64,000 nt of DNA from Vigna angularis (lineage: Eukaryota > Streptophyta > Magnoliopsida > Fabales > Fabaceae). Shown here piece by piece: positions 38,905-52,205 of the stretch. Made by a program: the position numbers and the translations under genes. The DNA lies in assembly GCF_016808095.1 (NCBI RefSeq), contig NC_068973.1:33350077-33414076 (forward strand), given 5' to 3'. Below the pieces are notes generated by a model, which was not told where the DNA came from, made no database searches, and saw only the letters and a program-made list of their open reading frames with translations. Positions within the stretch are counted from its first letter, which is position 1; the number at the start of each line of letters is the position of its first letter.

Positions 38905-41259
38905 TTGCGTAGTTTAATGAAGAGAGAGAGGGTTGGTACCCATGGGATTTACATTAAATGCTTCCAAACACGGTCTTTACTTTGGATTCGTTGTGCCGTG
39001 TTTTAGGAGGCGGCGACCACGACGGTGACGAACACGACGGCGATAGATGGCGACGGAGTTCTGGGCCGTGCGTGGTTTGTCAATGAAACCAAAGAAGAGA
39101 TTCCATTTGAATACAAATACAACACAATTCTACGAAGATGGGTTTCGTGTACTCCAATTGTTCCGTCTACTCATTGCGTTACAACAACAACAACTGTTTT
39201 TCTAATATCTAGCTTTTTAACTTTTATACACGCCTTTTTTACATTTATTCTTATTGTTTATTTTATTCGGTTTTATTTTTATATTCAATTGATTTTTTTA
39301 AAACGTATTAATATGATAATTCTTTTTATTCCTTCAACAGCAAAATAGTTAGTAAATAAATAATATTCACCATTTTATTTTACAAATAATATAAAGATGG
39401 TAAAGAATTACAGTATTGTGGTTTTAAAAGTTGAAAATTTTGAAAGGGTTTTATTAACAATGTTTAAGAAACTTGATTAAACAATTATTGATAGAAACCT
39501 ATACGAAAAAATTAGTTTTTAAGAATTCGAAGCTAATAGCTTTATTGTTCATGTTTATTTGTAATTTTTTTTAAAAGTAACATTTATTGGAAATTCTTTT
39601 TTTATTAACTTTCCCATAAAAGTTTTTAAGGAAGTGAGAATTTAACTTTTCAAATTGATCTGTTACCATGATAAAATCCTTATGTTACTCTTATTAAATG
39701 GTGTAATATGATATGTAATAAAAATATATGATAAAAGCATTATGTTATTCTCTAATTTTCATATTGATTCAACAAATTAAAATAAACTCTATTAGACTTG
39801 ATTGAATTAAATGATATAAATAATTTAACTTATTACGAATGGACATCATATTTAAAATATATTTTTGAATCTCATAGTTATACTTTGTGCAAACAATTTT
39901 ATTTGTAAAGAATTCAGTTTCTAAAAACTAAATTAGTATATGAATTTATTATAACAACTTTTAAATAATTCAACTCATTTCAAATATTTTGTACAACTCT
40001 ACTTTCTAATTAATTAAAAATTGTTATTTATTATTTGAAATCATTATTGTGAAATCAATACATCAATCAAATGCTATAATAACAATATGGAATACCTTGG
40101 CAGAACATTCTTCAAATTCTATTAGACCATTGGATCTGGTTGAAATATTACCTATGGATTGATTTAATTTAAACTTTGATGAAAATGTTTTCAAAATTAA
40201 ACTGATTTATTAATTGAGTTTTCATTTTCTTCAAGATCGGATCAAACAGGCCTGTAAATATGTTTTCAAAAGGTGCTGTATATTTAAAAAATAGAAACGG
40301 CGTGGATAAAAGAAAATATTACCCTTTTTAATAGCTTCTTAAAATTTCTGTTTAATTATAAAATTTTCAAAAATTATTGACTTTATTTAAAAATCTCACA
40401 CCTGAAAATCCAACATTGCTGTTATTATTAAGTTTAAGTTAGTGTAATTTATTTATATACCAGTAAAAAATAATAATGAAATTATAATTACAAAAATAAA
40501 AATAAATATTTTTTACAATTTAAATTCATTTTTTTAACACTCCCTCTAAATAAATTACTCACCATTTTTTATAAATTTTCTTCTTGTCTTCTTTATTTCT
40601 CACAATCTTTTTCTTAATCAAAATAATATAAGTTTCACCTTTTTTTTTCATCAAATATATCCTAAAAAATAAAATAAAAAAAGTAGTATTAAATGAATGT
40701 AATAAATTGATATGTGTGAAATTATCATTTTTCATATCCGAAATGTTGAAACGACCAAATAATGAATTGTTATTGGAGCTTAGCTAATGATTTCCTTTCA
40801 TTTGGTTCGTGTTTTAAGGTTAAGTGTCCATGTGTTACAGATTAGAAGACTCGTTAGCCATTGAAGATTTTGGTCTTTGATTAACCACCCAAACATTTCT
40901 CGCCTAACTTTCCATTTGGAGAAGAGAGAGAAACACAAAACCAAAGACAAAGAAAGATCCAAATACTATTTTCACTTTCACGCTTTTTCTTTCTTGTTTT
41001 TTTCCCTCCAACACCTCTTAAGATGTTCTCCTTCTTCACACTTTGTTGCGTTTGATTGATCTCAAAGCCAGGTATACTGCATTTTCATCCAAATCAACGT
41101 TTTTTTTTACACTTTTTCGGTTGGTAATGTTAATGTTAATGTTAATGCATGTGATTATCATCAAACTACATTGTCATTACAGGGTCTGATTAATTGAATG
41201 TGGTGATTTCTGCTAGGTAAGCATCTTGGATATACTTCTGTGATTTTGGAATCACAGAT
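38905..41259. other. Intergenic region and RhoGAP leader
   Basis: The unknown-protein gene and the RhoGAP gene diverge here. A GC-rich patch at 39010-39070 has a 107-codon open frame without recognisable features and is probably not coding. 39350-40850 is AT-rich without features. About 40880-41071 is pyrimidine-rich and is probably 5' UTR, with a likely leader intron beginning at the GT on 41072. A GTTAAT hexamer is repeated about four times near 41125-41147. Confidence 0.5.
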
Positions 41260-44200
41260 ATGGCCAACACAAATGCAGAATTGTCCCAGGTGAAGGGTTT
41301 TTAAATTAAATATTATTAATATCTTTTATCGCATGGAACTTTTTGTGTTTTTAATATATTTTTCACTTATTGGTTTTGAATTAACTAAAGAATGAAGATT
41401 GTTGTGCCTCAAAAAATGAACTTTTAGATACATATGTGTCATTATGTCTATATGTGAATGGAGAAAAAGACATGTAATAATTACTTGTTCCTTTTGTAGG
41501 GAAATGGTGGTGCTTCTTATTCTTATTCCCAACCTGGGTCACAAGAGCATCAACAACGTTCTCAAGGTGGCACTGGCAATATGGTAATAATTGTCCTTTG
41601 CAAACATGTGATTTTGTGTGAATTTGGATCAACTCAACATTTTCTTGCTTAATGGAACCATGATTTGACAATATTAATTTTTCTCCATGTTCATCCTTTA
41701 CATGGGTATGCTTTGTTGTGACAATCATTCTTCTCAAGACTTTTCTTTTATCATAGTTCAAGAATATTGTATTTTTAAGCTTACCCAGGTGATAAAAGGC
41801 ACAAAAATTTGAAAAATAAAAATCTTTGTTGAATTTAGCTATTTTGAAGTGAATAAAGTTTTCATGTTCATGTTATCCTTCTGTTAAGTTTCTGTAATTT
41901 CTTCTTTTGCAGATTTTCAAGAGTGGACCACTTTTCATTTCATCCAAAGGTATGCTTTTCTCTATTAACTTGCATATTTTCTTTTAAGAAGCTAAACACT
42001 TATCTCTAGTTAACAATTTTGTTAGGCTTGAGAGCATTTTGGATGTAATTGTAGCATGTTTTTACCAAAGTTTTATATAATTTGTTATCATAAAGGGGAA
42101 ATTCGTATAGTAAATGGAAGGGGATAGTTAATTATCCCAAGAAATGAGAAAATAAATGTTACAACATCACTGTTTTTCCTTTTAGGCCTTTTACAATTAG
42201 CATTAGCATTTTTTTTCTCTAATGGCTCCTCTTTAAATTCTTCCAAATTTGAATTGTCGTGTTTCTATAAAATTTATTGTATTATTGAAATAAAAAACTA
42301 GATTTCTACACTTGGCAAAAGGTTTGAGGAGTTCGTGATCTTATTTATGATGTAGCATGTATTTCTTAATGTATAGGAATTGGATGGACATCTTGGAAGA
42401 AAAGATGGTTTATTTTAACACAAACTTCACTTGTTTTCTTCAGGAGTGATCCAGTAAGTAATTTCTTTAGCATCTACTTTATTCACGTGGTTCAATTGAT
42501 TGCCGGATTCATTCAATTTTAGAACAAATGCTTTAGTACTGGGTTTAGTTTTTCAAGTTGAAGTTACTTTGAGTAAGAGTATATCAGTAGATAATGGAAG
42601 TAATTATATTTATTATCAAACTCATCATTATCTTATAAGAGTCATAATATTTTACAATTATTCACGAAGAAAAATGGTGATCATACTTTTTACATAATGA
42701 TTTGGCATGATATTGAATTTTTTATGGATATGTAGCATCCTCCCACTTGAGGCACTATTCCATTATTAATTGTTCTGATTAAGCATAAATCATAATAGAA
42801 TTTTCTTGCACTTGAAATTGATATCTATTGTGATAACAAGAAACTAGAAATGATAAGTAGAATGTTAACTAACTATTGTATAAAGTTATACTTTCAAACT
42901 TTCTTGCTTATACTTTTTGGATAGGATTTTGAACTTGTTGCGTTGCCAAAAATGGATTTTTTATATCATTTCATCATAAATAGTTTTAAGTGAGTCGTGT
43001 GAAATAAAAATGAACCTTATAAATATAACCAAACATGCGAAGTAACATGTTTATTAAGATTTCTTCTGTTTCTAAATCATATTCGTATTTGTTTTTTTTT
43101 GCTCTGGAGAATGCAATCCCTCAAAAGGGAAATGAAGTTAATTTGACCCTTGGAGGCATTGACCTCAACAATTCAGGCAGGTGGGCTTGTTTTTCACATC
43201 TACACATCTGTAATTTTTGTTTAATCTTTTATGTTTGTATTGTCAAAATAGCAGTATTGTAAAGTTTCGTGACCTCCTGCAACTTTTCTTGTAAAATTTT
43301 GTAGTGTTGTTATCAAAGCAGATAAGAAACTTTTGACTGTGCAATTTCCTGATGTTCATGATGGAAGAGCATTCACACTTAAGGTGCTTTATTTTTCTTT
43401 TTTTCATTAGAAAGATAGCTTTGTTTCTCTTCAATTTTATGTTCTCTATATGCATGATATGTATGACCAGTATTGATTCAACACAGACAAAGATAAACTC
43501 AGACAAAGAATGTTGGTGTTGTAGGCTGAAACCATGGAGGATTTATACGAGTGGAAGACTGCACTTGAGAATGCTTTAGCACTGGCACCTAGTGCTACCA
43601 ATGGAACGGAGCAAAATGGTATCCCCAGGAACAAACAGACTGATTCAATTGATATTTCTGTGAACCAGTGTATGCTCTTGTTAAAATTGTGCTTTACAAA
43701 TGCATTTTGCCACAGAGTTCATACCCCGTGGCTCATAAACTAAAAATGTTGTTCAAAATCTATACACAATGATTTAATAAACAGTTTTATTATCATCACG
43801 TAAATGTTTATTACAACAACTATTGTTAAGTTTGTTTCCTTTAATATTTGATCCTTGACATGAACATTACACATATATCTCTACAGTGATGGTGGTAATG
43901 GTATCTGATTGAGTCTCTTCTGTCATTTGGGTTGCTTCTATAATATATATAGAGTGTCTTGGTTGTGAATTTTTGTGCGATAATACTTATGCTTAATACA
44001 GTAAAAGACTATAACTTCTAATTCTCTTTTATATGATTTTCCTGCACTTCTATAGTGAAGGATAGAGAACCAGCTAAATCTACTGTTATTGGTCGACCAA
44101 TTTTACTTGCTTTGGAGGATGTTGATGGAACGCCATCATTCTTGGAGAAAGCCCTAACATTCATCGAAGAGCATGGTGGGTTTTCTTTCTCTCTTTATCT

Positions 44201-47200
44201 GGCTTTATATATATGTATGTGTACAGAAAATTTATTAGGTGACAACTTAAAAGTAGTTTAAGTTAATTATTTTTCTTGAGCCATTACCAAGACAAAATAG
44301 TGCTTCTGTTTTTGGTAAAAGGTTAATGTGTTTCATATGATGAATCTAATGAATGTTGTAATATAGGAGCAAATGTGGAAGGAATCTTGCGACAAGCAGC
44401 TGATGTTGATGAGGTTGAACGTCGAGTTCGGGAATATGAACAAGGTTTGTGTTTTTGCTTTTGGTCATGGCTAATCTTTTAACTACATATTCTCATATGT
44501 TTAGCCATTAAGAGCTTCAATTATATTTCAGGCTTTGTCAAATAAGTACTTTAAGTAATATGTTGAGCGTTGTATACGAAGAAGAGAACTCCTTATCATA
44601 TATGTAAACTAATAAAAGACTACTTCATTAAGCTAAATTTTCTTCAACATTTTCACAAGCATTTAATATGCATGGGTCTATCTTTCAAAAATGATACTAT
44701 AGATGAAAAATATGAAGGTCTGCAGTTTTCCCTTTTTCTTGGTCAAAATGACTCATAAGATCTCATGCTCTTGGCTATGACACATGGTTGTAGGAAGAGT
44801 TGAATTTTCTCCAGATGAGGATGCACATGTTATTGGAGACTGTATTAAGGTATTTTCATGATAAACCAAAGTGATGATTCCTTGTTAGTAATAGATTATT
44901 GTTATTATTTCTTATTTCTATAAATTTTTAGCATGTACTTCGCGAATTGCCATCTTCTCCAGTCCCCGCATCTTGTTGCAAAGCACTGTTAGAATCTTGT
45001 CGTAAGTTTTATCTTGTTTTTCCATCTTTACTTAGTTTACTCTTCCCATTGTTTATGCTTCTGTTTGTAAAGTTTATTTTCTCTAATTGTCGTCAAATGA
45101 AAAGTTTTTCCATTGAAATTTGACAATCTATTCAAAAGAAGAAATAACGTCTTCATTGTTTAATTTTATTTAGAAAATATCGCAATAACTTTGTTTTTAA
45201 TTTTATAGATACCATGATGAAGTTTAATTATATTTCATTATTTGAAATTGCCGCAATAATTAGGAACTGAGCGTGGTAGTAGGGTTGCTGCTATGCGTGA
45301 AGCAATAAACGACACTTTCCCAGAACCAAATCGCCGCTTATTGCAAAGGTGTTTGATTGATAACTTTATATTATTTTCATTTAATTTCGTTTTATTTACA
45401 ACCCATTTATTGCTTCTTCTTTTTGTGATCTTATATGCTTAGTTTTAAGGTTTATAATGAGTACTCTTATTATTTAGTTATTAGTTTAATCATCGAGTTA
45501 TTATTGTTGATTTGGTGTAGTCTTGTGCAGTCAAAAACCTACTAAATTGCAAAAGTTAATGAATCAAATATCTACGTTGAATCCATGATCTATGATAAAG
45601 TCGGTTAAACAAAAAGGACAAGCATGCTTGTAGTAAACATGCCTTTTAAATGTTTGATTATTGTCCAAAAAGCACTGCAAAAATTCCAGGTTAACCTGCA
45701 AATTGAATATAATTATTCAAGTTTACTCGGACTTGGGGCCATTTGCCCACCTCTAGTATTGAATACCCTTAGTCTATTTTTCTGGTCATGTTTTGGTAAT
45801 GTAAGTTATTGATTTCATTCTTGTACAGAATACTCATGATGATGCAAAGTGTGGCTTCACGCAAAGCTGTGAATAGAATGAGCTCCTCAGCTGTGGCAGC
45901 TTGCATGGCGCCTTTACTTCTTCGACCCCTTTTGGCCGGAGAATGTGAAATTGAAAATGATTTTGATGTAGGTGGTGATGGTTCTCTTCAACTTTTACAA
46001 GCTGCTGCTGCGGCAAACCATGCTCAAGCAATTTGTATAACCTTATTAGAAGAATATAACAACATATTTGGGGTAATTATGTTTTTATTTTTTTTTTCAT
46101 GGCTTCCATATACAAATTATGAAACTGTGTCGTATTCATACGCTCTCTTGAATCATTGTTAGACGTTTTATGCTTGCATGTTGATTGAACTTGCCTCTGG
46201 TACAATTTTTTTCTTCTAGTTAAGAAGTAGAGCATTGCTTACTTATTGGTTGAATTCCTTTTCATTAGAGAATACATGACATGAAATATTTCTGCAAATA
46301 TTTCAATATTCATGCAGCTGACTCCGCCTAATGAGCTAATGCTTGATTTTTGTTGCTATTTTCTCTTCACATTGCTAAGTTCTTAGTGTTCTAACAGGAA
46401 GGTTCCATGTCCCCTGACATATACACTGACTCAGATGAAGTGAGTGGATCTGAGAGTGAGGACGAGGCAACTGATGATGAGGTGTCTTATGATGATGATG
46501 AAGAGTATGATGAAGAAGAAGATGATGACGAATCAGTACATGATAGTGAAGGAGAAGATGATCTTGTCAGTGAATCGTACAGTGGAACTGAAGATTCAGA
46601 GGCCGATTATGAGGTTCAAACCTGATTTTATTTATTTCGCGATCACTGAAAAAGTATTTATGTTCAAAATTCTTTCGGGACTTTTCTTGTTATTTGGTAC
46701 TATTTCATTCAAACGAATCTACGATTAGACAAGAAGTGACATGGTTATCATTAATTATTCATATAAATGCAAAAAAGATAAACTAAAAGAAGTATTTGTA
46801 CTGAATTTCTTAATTCCTAGAAGGAAAGATATGTAATCTCTTTGGCCTAATGAACATCGCATAGTAATTAATTTACCTTAGATCTTTCCACAATTTCTTC
46901 TTTCAATGTTCACTTCCTATCTTCAGTTGGGCCCAACCCCAGCTCTAAAACTACTTCAATATCCTTGATTATTATTTGAACTGATTTTATAATGTTGATG
47001 TGTTCATTGAGCATCCCTACATTTTTTCCTCCAAGACTTACTTATGTGGCTGTATTCACTGTTATGTGGAGATCTAGGAGGAGAGAGGAAGGGCGAAAAT
47101 TCTTATTTAATTGTTTTTGGTAATGAACAGGAGCATGACCATGCTAGTTCAAGTTCGAAATCCTCAGTTTTGACTGAAAAATCTAAAGCCACTCGAAAGT

Positions 47201-50200
47201 TATCATCAAAGTCACTAGAAGTCTCACTGCCTGAACAAAAAGATATCAAAAGCTCGGAACATCTCACGAGTCCAAAGAAGACTGACTACGGTGATCAGTC
47301 CAATAAGCGTGTTGATAAAGTAGGAAATGCTATTGATGAAGCTGCATTGCAAAATTTAAATTCTCCAGGCCCTGCTATAAAGAAATCCAACACCATGTCC
47401 AATGGCCCAGCACCTCGTCATCGCACCACATTGGGGCGCACCTCAGTAAGTAAATATTTAAAAATTGGTGCTATGATTTTTTTTATCTTGCCAGTTATGT
47501 CTTTGGCACTAGCCTTAAGTCGGTTAATTTTATTTTCTTTTAATTTTAAATTTTACTTCCGTTTAGTTGCTTTTCTTTGAGTTAAATTAGTTAGTGGTTT
47601 CTCTATTCTTTTGCATTCTTCGCAGGCAAGGAAGAATCTTTCCATGGAATCCATTGATATTTCTATAGAAGACGAGTAAGTAATTGACATCTATCAATTG
47701 TATGCAATTATCTTGCTCTTATATTGTTCCTATTTTTTCTAATTTGTAGTCTATATATGCATCTCTCAACTACGCAATTGAAGGATCTAACGCTTCTGCC
47801 TAACTGATTTATCACATATTTGTATGCTTGAATTTATGTCAACAAGAATCTAGTATTATACCCATACGGAAAGATCAAAATCCGTTAGTTTGTTTTCATT
47901 CTTTCGTTAAAAACTAGGAAAGTTGAGTAGGCAAGAAAAAATTCCTTCTTCTGACTATCTTTCTGCGTCAAAATCTTTAATGTTAGAGTAACCTCGTCCA
48001 TAACTTCTGGAAGTTTACTGCCTCTTAAATATAAATTCAGAGAAAGCTAATCTTAGTGGTTCTAAATGTTTATCATAACTTGCTGTTAACACTTTGATTT
48101 AAGGAGGAGCATAGAGTGTGCATGTCTGTCGTTAGTTTCTTCATGTTTTTGTGTAACTAATTTATGTTTCTAACGGTAGGGATGAAATTGAAAGGCTTGA
48201 AGCATCCAGGTCAGAATTACAAACTCAAATTGCAGAGCAGGTATGTTCTTGAACTCCTTTCTGAATCAGATTGTTCAATGTCTATGAATTTTTTTCAAGT
48301 CAATTGATGAGTTGGGTTGTAGGTGAAGGCAAATGCAGAGCTGCAATCTCAAGTGGATAATCAAAAGAAAGCCTTGGACGAGCGTCGTCTTTCTCTTGAG
48401 CAGGAAGTATGTGCATTATGAGACAAGTTACCGTCTTCCTTCATGCAAATAAATTGAGATTTTGTTTTCTAAATTTTCTTTTCGCAGGTTGCTAGACTAC
48501 ATGAACAGTTGAATAAGGAAAAGAATTCTCGGGCAGCTCTCGAGGTAGGACTCTTATGATTTACCCAATATTGGTGAAAAGTCTTGCCAAATTCAGTCAA
48601 AGACGGTTTGAGTTTTGACCATGCAACTCTTTCATGATATCTGAATCTTATACAGAACAAAGCAGAGCTTGAGGAATTAGCACTGGTAGAAGCAGATCTT
48701 GCCAGTTTAGAGTGGAAGGTTGGGGAACTTGTGGCTAGGCTTAATGCACAACTTGAAAGGAATATTGGGACTACTTCAGAGTTCTCGAATCAACCACGAC
48801 AGATGTCAAATCAGGAAAGAAGATTGTATGTTTATCCTTACTCTTATGTTTGATATTGCATTTCTTCTTCTTCTTCTTTAAAATCTCGAACGCCTAATTG
48901 CTTCAATGTTTATACAACTTTTTTTTGTTTCGCACGACTGTGTGGAAGTCCTTTTGGCTTTTGACTGTTCTATTTGCTTGGTTTTTTGTTTCCACTTAAC
49001 TGTTTCTTTTTCCATAGAAATTGTATGGATAATTAAATTTTACTTGTATTAGCAGAAAATACAAGGCAGATGCTGAAGCTGCTGCCTCAACACAATCTGA
49101 TAGATCAATAAGTAAGGTAAATCTACAGTAACGATGTAGGATTTATTCCAAAGTATCTGCCACTTGCAGAAATTTCGATCTTTAAGAGCAATATTGCAGG
49201 GAGAGTCCATAAACTCATCGTTAAGTATATGATTGATACTTTCAAAACCAAAAGTAACTCAATAATATAATAAAAAAGGCTCAGGTCTTGTTTTGTCTTT
49301 CTATACTGTCATAGGAAATCAATATCCCACCCAGACATGCTTTATCTGGTTACTCATTTGAACTCCATAGAACGTTTTGTCTTTCTCCCGAACATATTTA
49401 TTTATGGTGTTTATATTTGCTAGACCACAATTGCATCTTTCTTACGTTGTTACCTCTAAGCTTTTCTCGTTTTAAAGCCAAAGACGATCTTTGATTTATT
49501 TTTCATGTGGCTTTATACTAGAAATAAAGTATATTTGCTAAAAACGATGATAGTAACTTGCATTTTATCATTTCTTAAACCAGGGTACGGTAATGGCCCA
49601 ACAACAGGACACTCATACTGTCGGAGCAGAAAGTGACACTGAACGAAAGCCAGAGTCAACACCTTTACCAAACAAACACCCACCAAGTAGCTCCAAGCGA
49701 TCAAGTTCAAAGGGCGAGGTATGTTTCGTAAACTTGATCTAGTTCCAGCGATCTAGTTTTGATCTAGTTCAAGTAGCTCCAACATTTTCTTCTATGTTAT
49801 CAAGTTTCAAGCTCCTATTCTAACAAATTAATTTCAGATGACATTTTTCATGGAAAGAACGTAATAACTTTTTATCCATGTTATTTTCTATTCCAGCATC
49901 ATTTTCACTTCTTATAACATTTAGTTATTTAATGCAAGGTAAAATTTGAGTTTCTATGGAAGATAGCTGCCTACCTTTTAGCCTCTTAACTAAATAGTTT
50001 CTCATGTACTTTTCACTGGGATAAACCTTGATACTGCAAATTAATAGGACTAGAGATAGACTAGATAGACTTATTTATTCAAAATGCTTTCACAACAGGG
50101 AGGAAATTCCACTCCTTCTGCACTCACAAAACTGACAACCAGACTGAACCTTTTGAAGGTGGCCCGAAATCAGATTGCAAATGAACTCCAAAACTTGGAT

Positions 50201-50521
50201 AAGGGGCGAGACTCAAGTCGCTCGTCACACAATGCGGAAAAAGGAAAAGGGTCTGAGCGTCATCAAACACTTCCATCACCCAAAACATATGGAGGGTCTG
50301 AAGCTCACTCTGTGCCAAGCCAAGAAAAAGGTAAGGGGTCAGAATCATCAGACAAAGGATCAAGCAAAGGAAAATTATCCCAACACAGTTCATCAGACAA
50401 ACTTAAAAAATCAGACAGTCATCCAGCCCACCACACTGATGGATGGAATCAACAAGCAAAACACTTGGAAAGAGGAAGGTCAGATGGCCATCAGACATAT
50501 AATGTGGACAAAGGCCGGTGA
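41260..50521 (+). CDS. Rho GTPase-activating protein with PH domain (REN1/PHGAP type)
   Basis: 23 coding exons give 915 residues: 41260-41289, 41500-41583, 41913-41949, 42377-42453, 43110-43180, 43305-43383, 43525-43669, 44056-44175, 44367-44444, 44794-44849, 44932-45001, 45264-45348, 45829-46072, 46398-46613, 47131-47445, 47626-47675, 48180-48240, 48323-48406, 48488-48544, 48656-48825, 49056-49116, 49584-49718 and 50099-50521. It should stimulate GTP hydrolysis on plant ROP GTPases and so limit polarity signalling at the plasma membrane. PH domain about 39-145 (FKSGPLFISSK, WTSWKKRWFILT). RhoGAP domain about 186-392 with the arginine finger Arg223 in EGILRQAADV. Then an Asp/Glu-rich segment about 393-464, a coiled coil about 585-705, and a low-complexity Ser/Lys/Gly tail that includes LTKLTTRLNLLK. 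This order matches Arabidopsis REN1 and PHGAP1/2; closest similarity, by memory, is to PHGAP1/2. Exon 21 has a tandem NAGNAG acceptor. Confidence 0.94.
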
Positions 50522-51161
50522 TTGTAAGGCCAATCAGTCTTCTTTTCTTCCAAAACAAAATCCACATGCATTCAGTGTTATTGTTGTCCATGTTGGGATT
50601 TGCTTATGTCTTTCAACAATGTTTTGTGTGATTTATAAAATACAGTGAGAAGACTCTCTTTGATAAGATTGTCACACGATCCCTCCTTATTCAAACGAGA
50701 GAAGCATTCATTTTCTCCCAAAAGCACCATGTGCAAGGCATAGTTAAACCTTTCCCGTGACATAAGCCAGACTGTTTGTAACCTAGCATGCTGATTTTAC
50801 TTGCTCATTGAGCAGCATGATGATTTGCATTTACATTATCGTATTTGTATCTGCAATAACGTTTGAGTTGTTTGGCATAAGCTGGCAAAGCACTAGGCAG
50901 ATAAACTTGGTCCTAATTCCTTTGTTATACCAAATTTTTTAATTCGGAATTTCATTGTTGTGTCTACATATAATCGGATTCAATGAATCTCTTAAGAAGG
51001 AATATGAAAATACGAATCTAAAGAAGGTAGTCCTCCAAGTTCCAAAACCTCAATAACTAATCATTAAATAAAAAGAATCAAAGGTTACAAATGGTTCGTC
51101 ATCATCTGAATATGCATCTCAACCAATGAATGAGTATTGAATAGGAGGTGAATATCAAAAG
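50522..51161. other. Convergent 3' flanks of RhoGAP and carrier genes
   Basis: About 640 bp between two genes that converge here. It presumably holds both 3' UTRs. No additional gene was seen. Confidence 0.6.
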
Positions 51162-52064
51162 TCAAAACTCCTTGAGCAGCTTCCTGACTTGTTCGAGGGT
51201 GACAAAGAGCACGACGGTAAAAGGACCCTGCCTTGAGATTGTAGGGATGAAACCCTTATAAAGGGCAAGAGGTCCTTCAGCCCTAACAGTCTTCAGAGCA
51301 CAATCGAAGGCCCCATTGTAAGCCTCAACCTTCATGTTCATCACCCTTGTCTTTATAACATCAATAGGATTCGATGCAACAGAAGCCACAAAACCCGCCG
51401 CAAAGCTCGCTGCCACGTGGGTCCCAAGCCCATCCTCCATCCACCCGTGTCCGAGGATAGTTTCCTTAAACTGGTCGTACGACGCCAACTGAGAAGCCGT
51501 CACGATCATCGCGCGGTTCACCGTAAGCGCTGAGCCGCGCCACAGGCTGCCAACCCCCTCCTGGTTGCTCATGCGCCGTATCGCGTCGAACACACCCTTG
51601 TAGTTGCGCCGCTCAGCCGCCGGAGCCCGCCCATCGGCCTGCATGCGCACCATGGCCACGTCGGCAGGGTTCCCCACGGCTGCGCCGATCCCTCCGGCGA
51701 TCAGGCCCGCCGTTATCTTTCGCGAGAGGGGCATGGTGCCCTGCTCGGGGTCGGTCCAATGGCGCTTGAGCACGTCGTAGAGACCCATACGGGTGGTGGA
51801 GTACAGCGTCTGACGGAGCATTGTGGCGGAAACGCCGGAAAAGAGCGCGGCGACGCCCTCCGACTGGACGATTCGGACGCCGACTGATATAGGACCGGAA
51901 GGAGGCGGAGGCGGCATTGGAGTGGACGCGTGAAACGCAAACGCGGGGCGGAGGTTGTGCGTTTCTTGAAGCTGCATGCGAACTTTGATGAGGTCGAGTG
52001 GGTGGGTGGAGCAACCTGCAACGATGGAAGCAACGCCACCTTCAAAAAACCCTTTTACAGTCAT
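51162..52064 (-). CDS. DIC1: Mitochondrial dicarboxylate carrier (DIC/PUMP5 type)
   Basis: A single exon of 300 residues starting at the ATG on 52064. It is an inner-membrane member of the mitochondrial carrier family that exchanges dicarboxylates such as malate, oxaloacetate and succinate against phosphate or sulfate. All three carrier repeats show the family signature: STHPLDLIKVRMQ (from residue 19), GNPADVAMVRMQADG (about residue 130) and SNPIDVIKTRVM (about residue 234). Six membrane segments are expected. DIC-type hallmarks are KGFFEGGVASIVAGCSTHPL at the N-terminus and FVTLEQVRKLL at the C-terminus. A Pro-rich loop (PMPPPPPSGP) lies after the first helix, where Arabidopsis relatives also have a variable insertion. 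Arabidopsis DIC genes are likewise intronless. The coding region is much richer in GC than its surroundings, as is usual for this family. Which DIC paralogue it matches is not certain. Confidence 0.95.
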   Translation of the reverse strand: MTVKGFFEGGVASIVAGCSTHPLDLIKVRMQLQETHNLRPAFAFHASTPMPPPPPSGPISVGVRIVQSEGVAALFSGVSATMLRQTLYSTTRMGLYDVLKRHWTDPEQGTMPLSRKITAGLIAGGIGAAVGNPADVAMVRMQADGRAPAAERRNYKGVFDAIRRMSNQEGVGSLWRGSALTVNRAMIVTASQLASYDQFKETILGHGWMEDGLGTHVAASFAAGFVASVASNPIDVIKTRVMNMKVEAYNGAFDCALKTVRAEGPLALYKGFIPTISRQGPFTVVLFVTLEQVRKLLKEF

Positions 52065-52197
52065 GCTGAGTTGGATAGAAAGTAGTTATGTAGTGTATAT
52101 GAGGCGTATGATCGAAAGTAGCAGAGAAAGTGGAAGAAGAAGAAGAAATGAAAGTGTTTTTGATTTTGGTGTGGAATGAAGAAAGGGTTTGAAGATG

Positions 52198-52205
52198 ATT
52201 ATATA
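52198..52205 (-). promoter_or_regulatory. Probable TATA box of the carrier gene
   Basis: TATATAAT on the minus strand, about 134 bp upstream of the start codon at 52064. The intervening leader is CT-rich on the coding strand, as in many plant 5' UTRs. It was chosen by position and consensus only. Confidence 0.5.

Noticed and set aside
39025..39348. 107-codon plus-strand frame before RhoGAP
   Set aside because: The first third is GC-rich, but the rest is a hydrophobic translation of AT-rich DNA; it has no homology I know and its start codon is not ATG.
51613..52045. Alternative minus-strand frames over the carrier gene
   Set aside because: They are shadows of the GC-rich dicarboxylate carrier frame, with Arg/Pro-rich meaningless translations.
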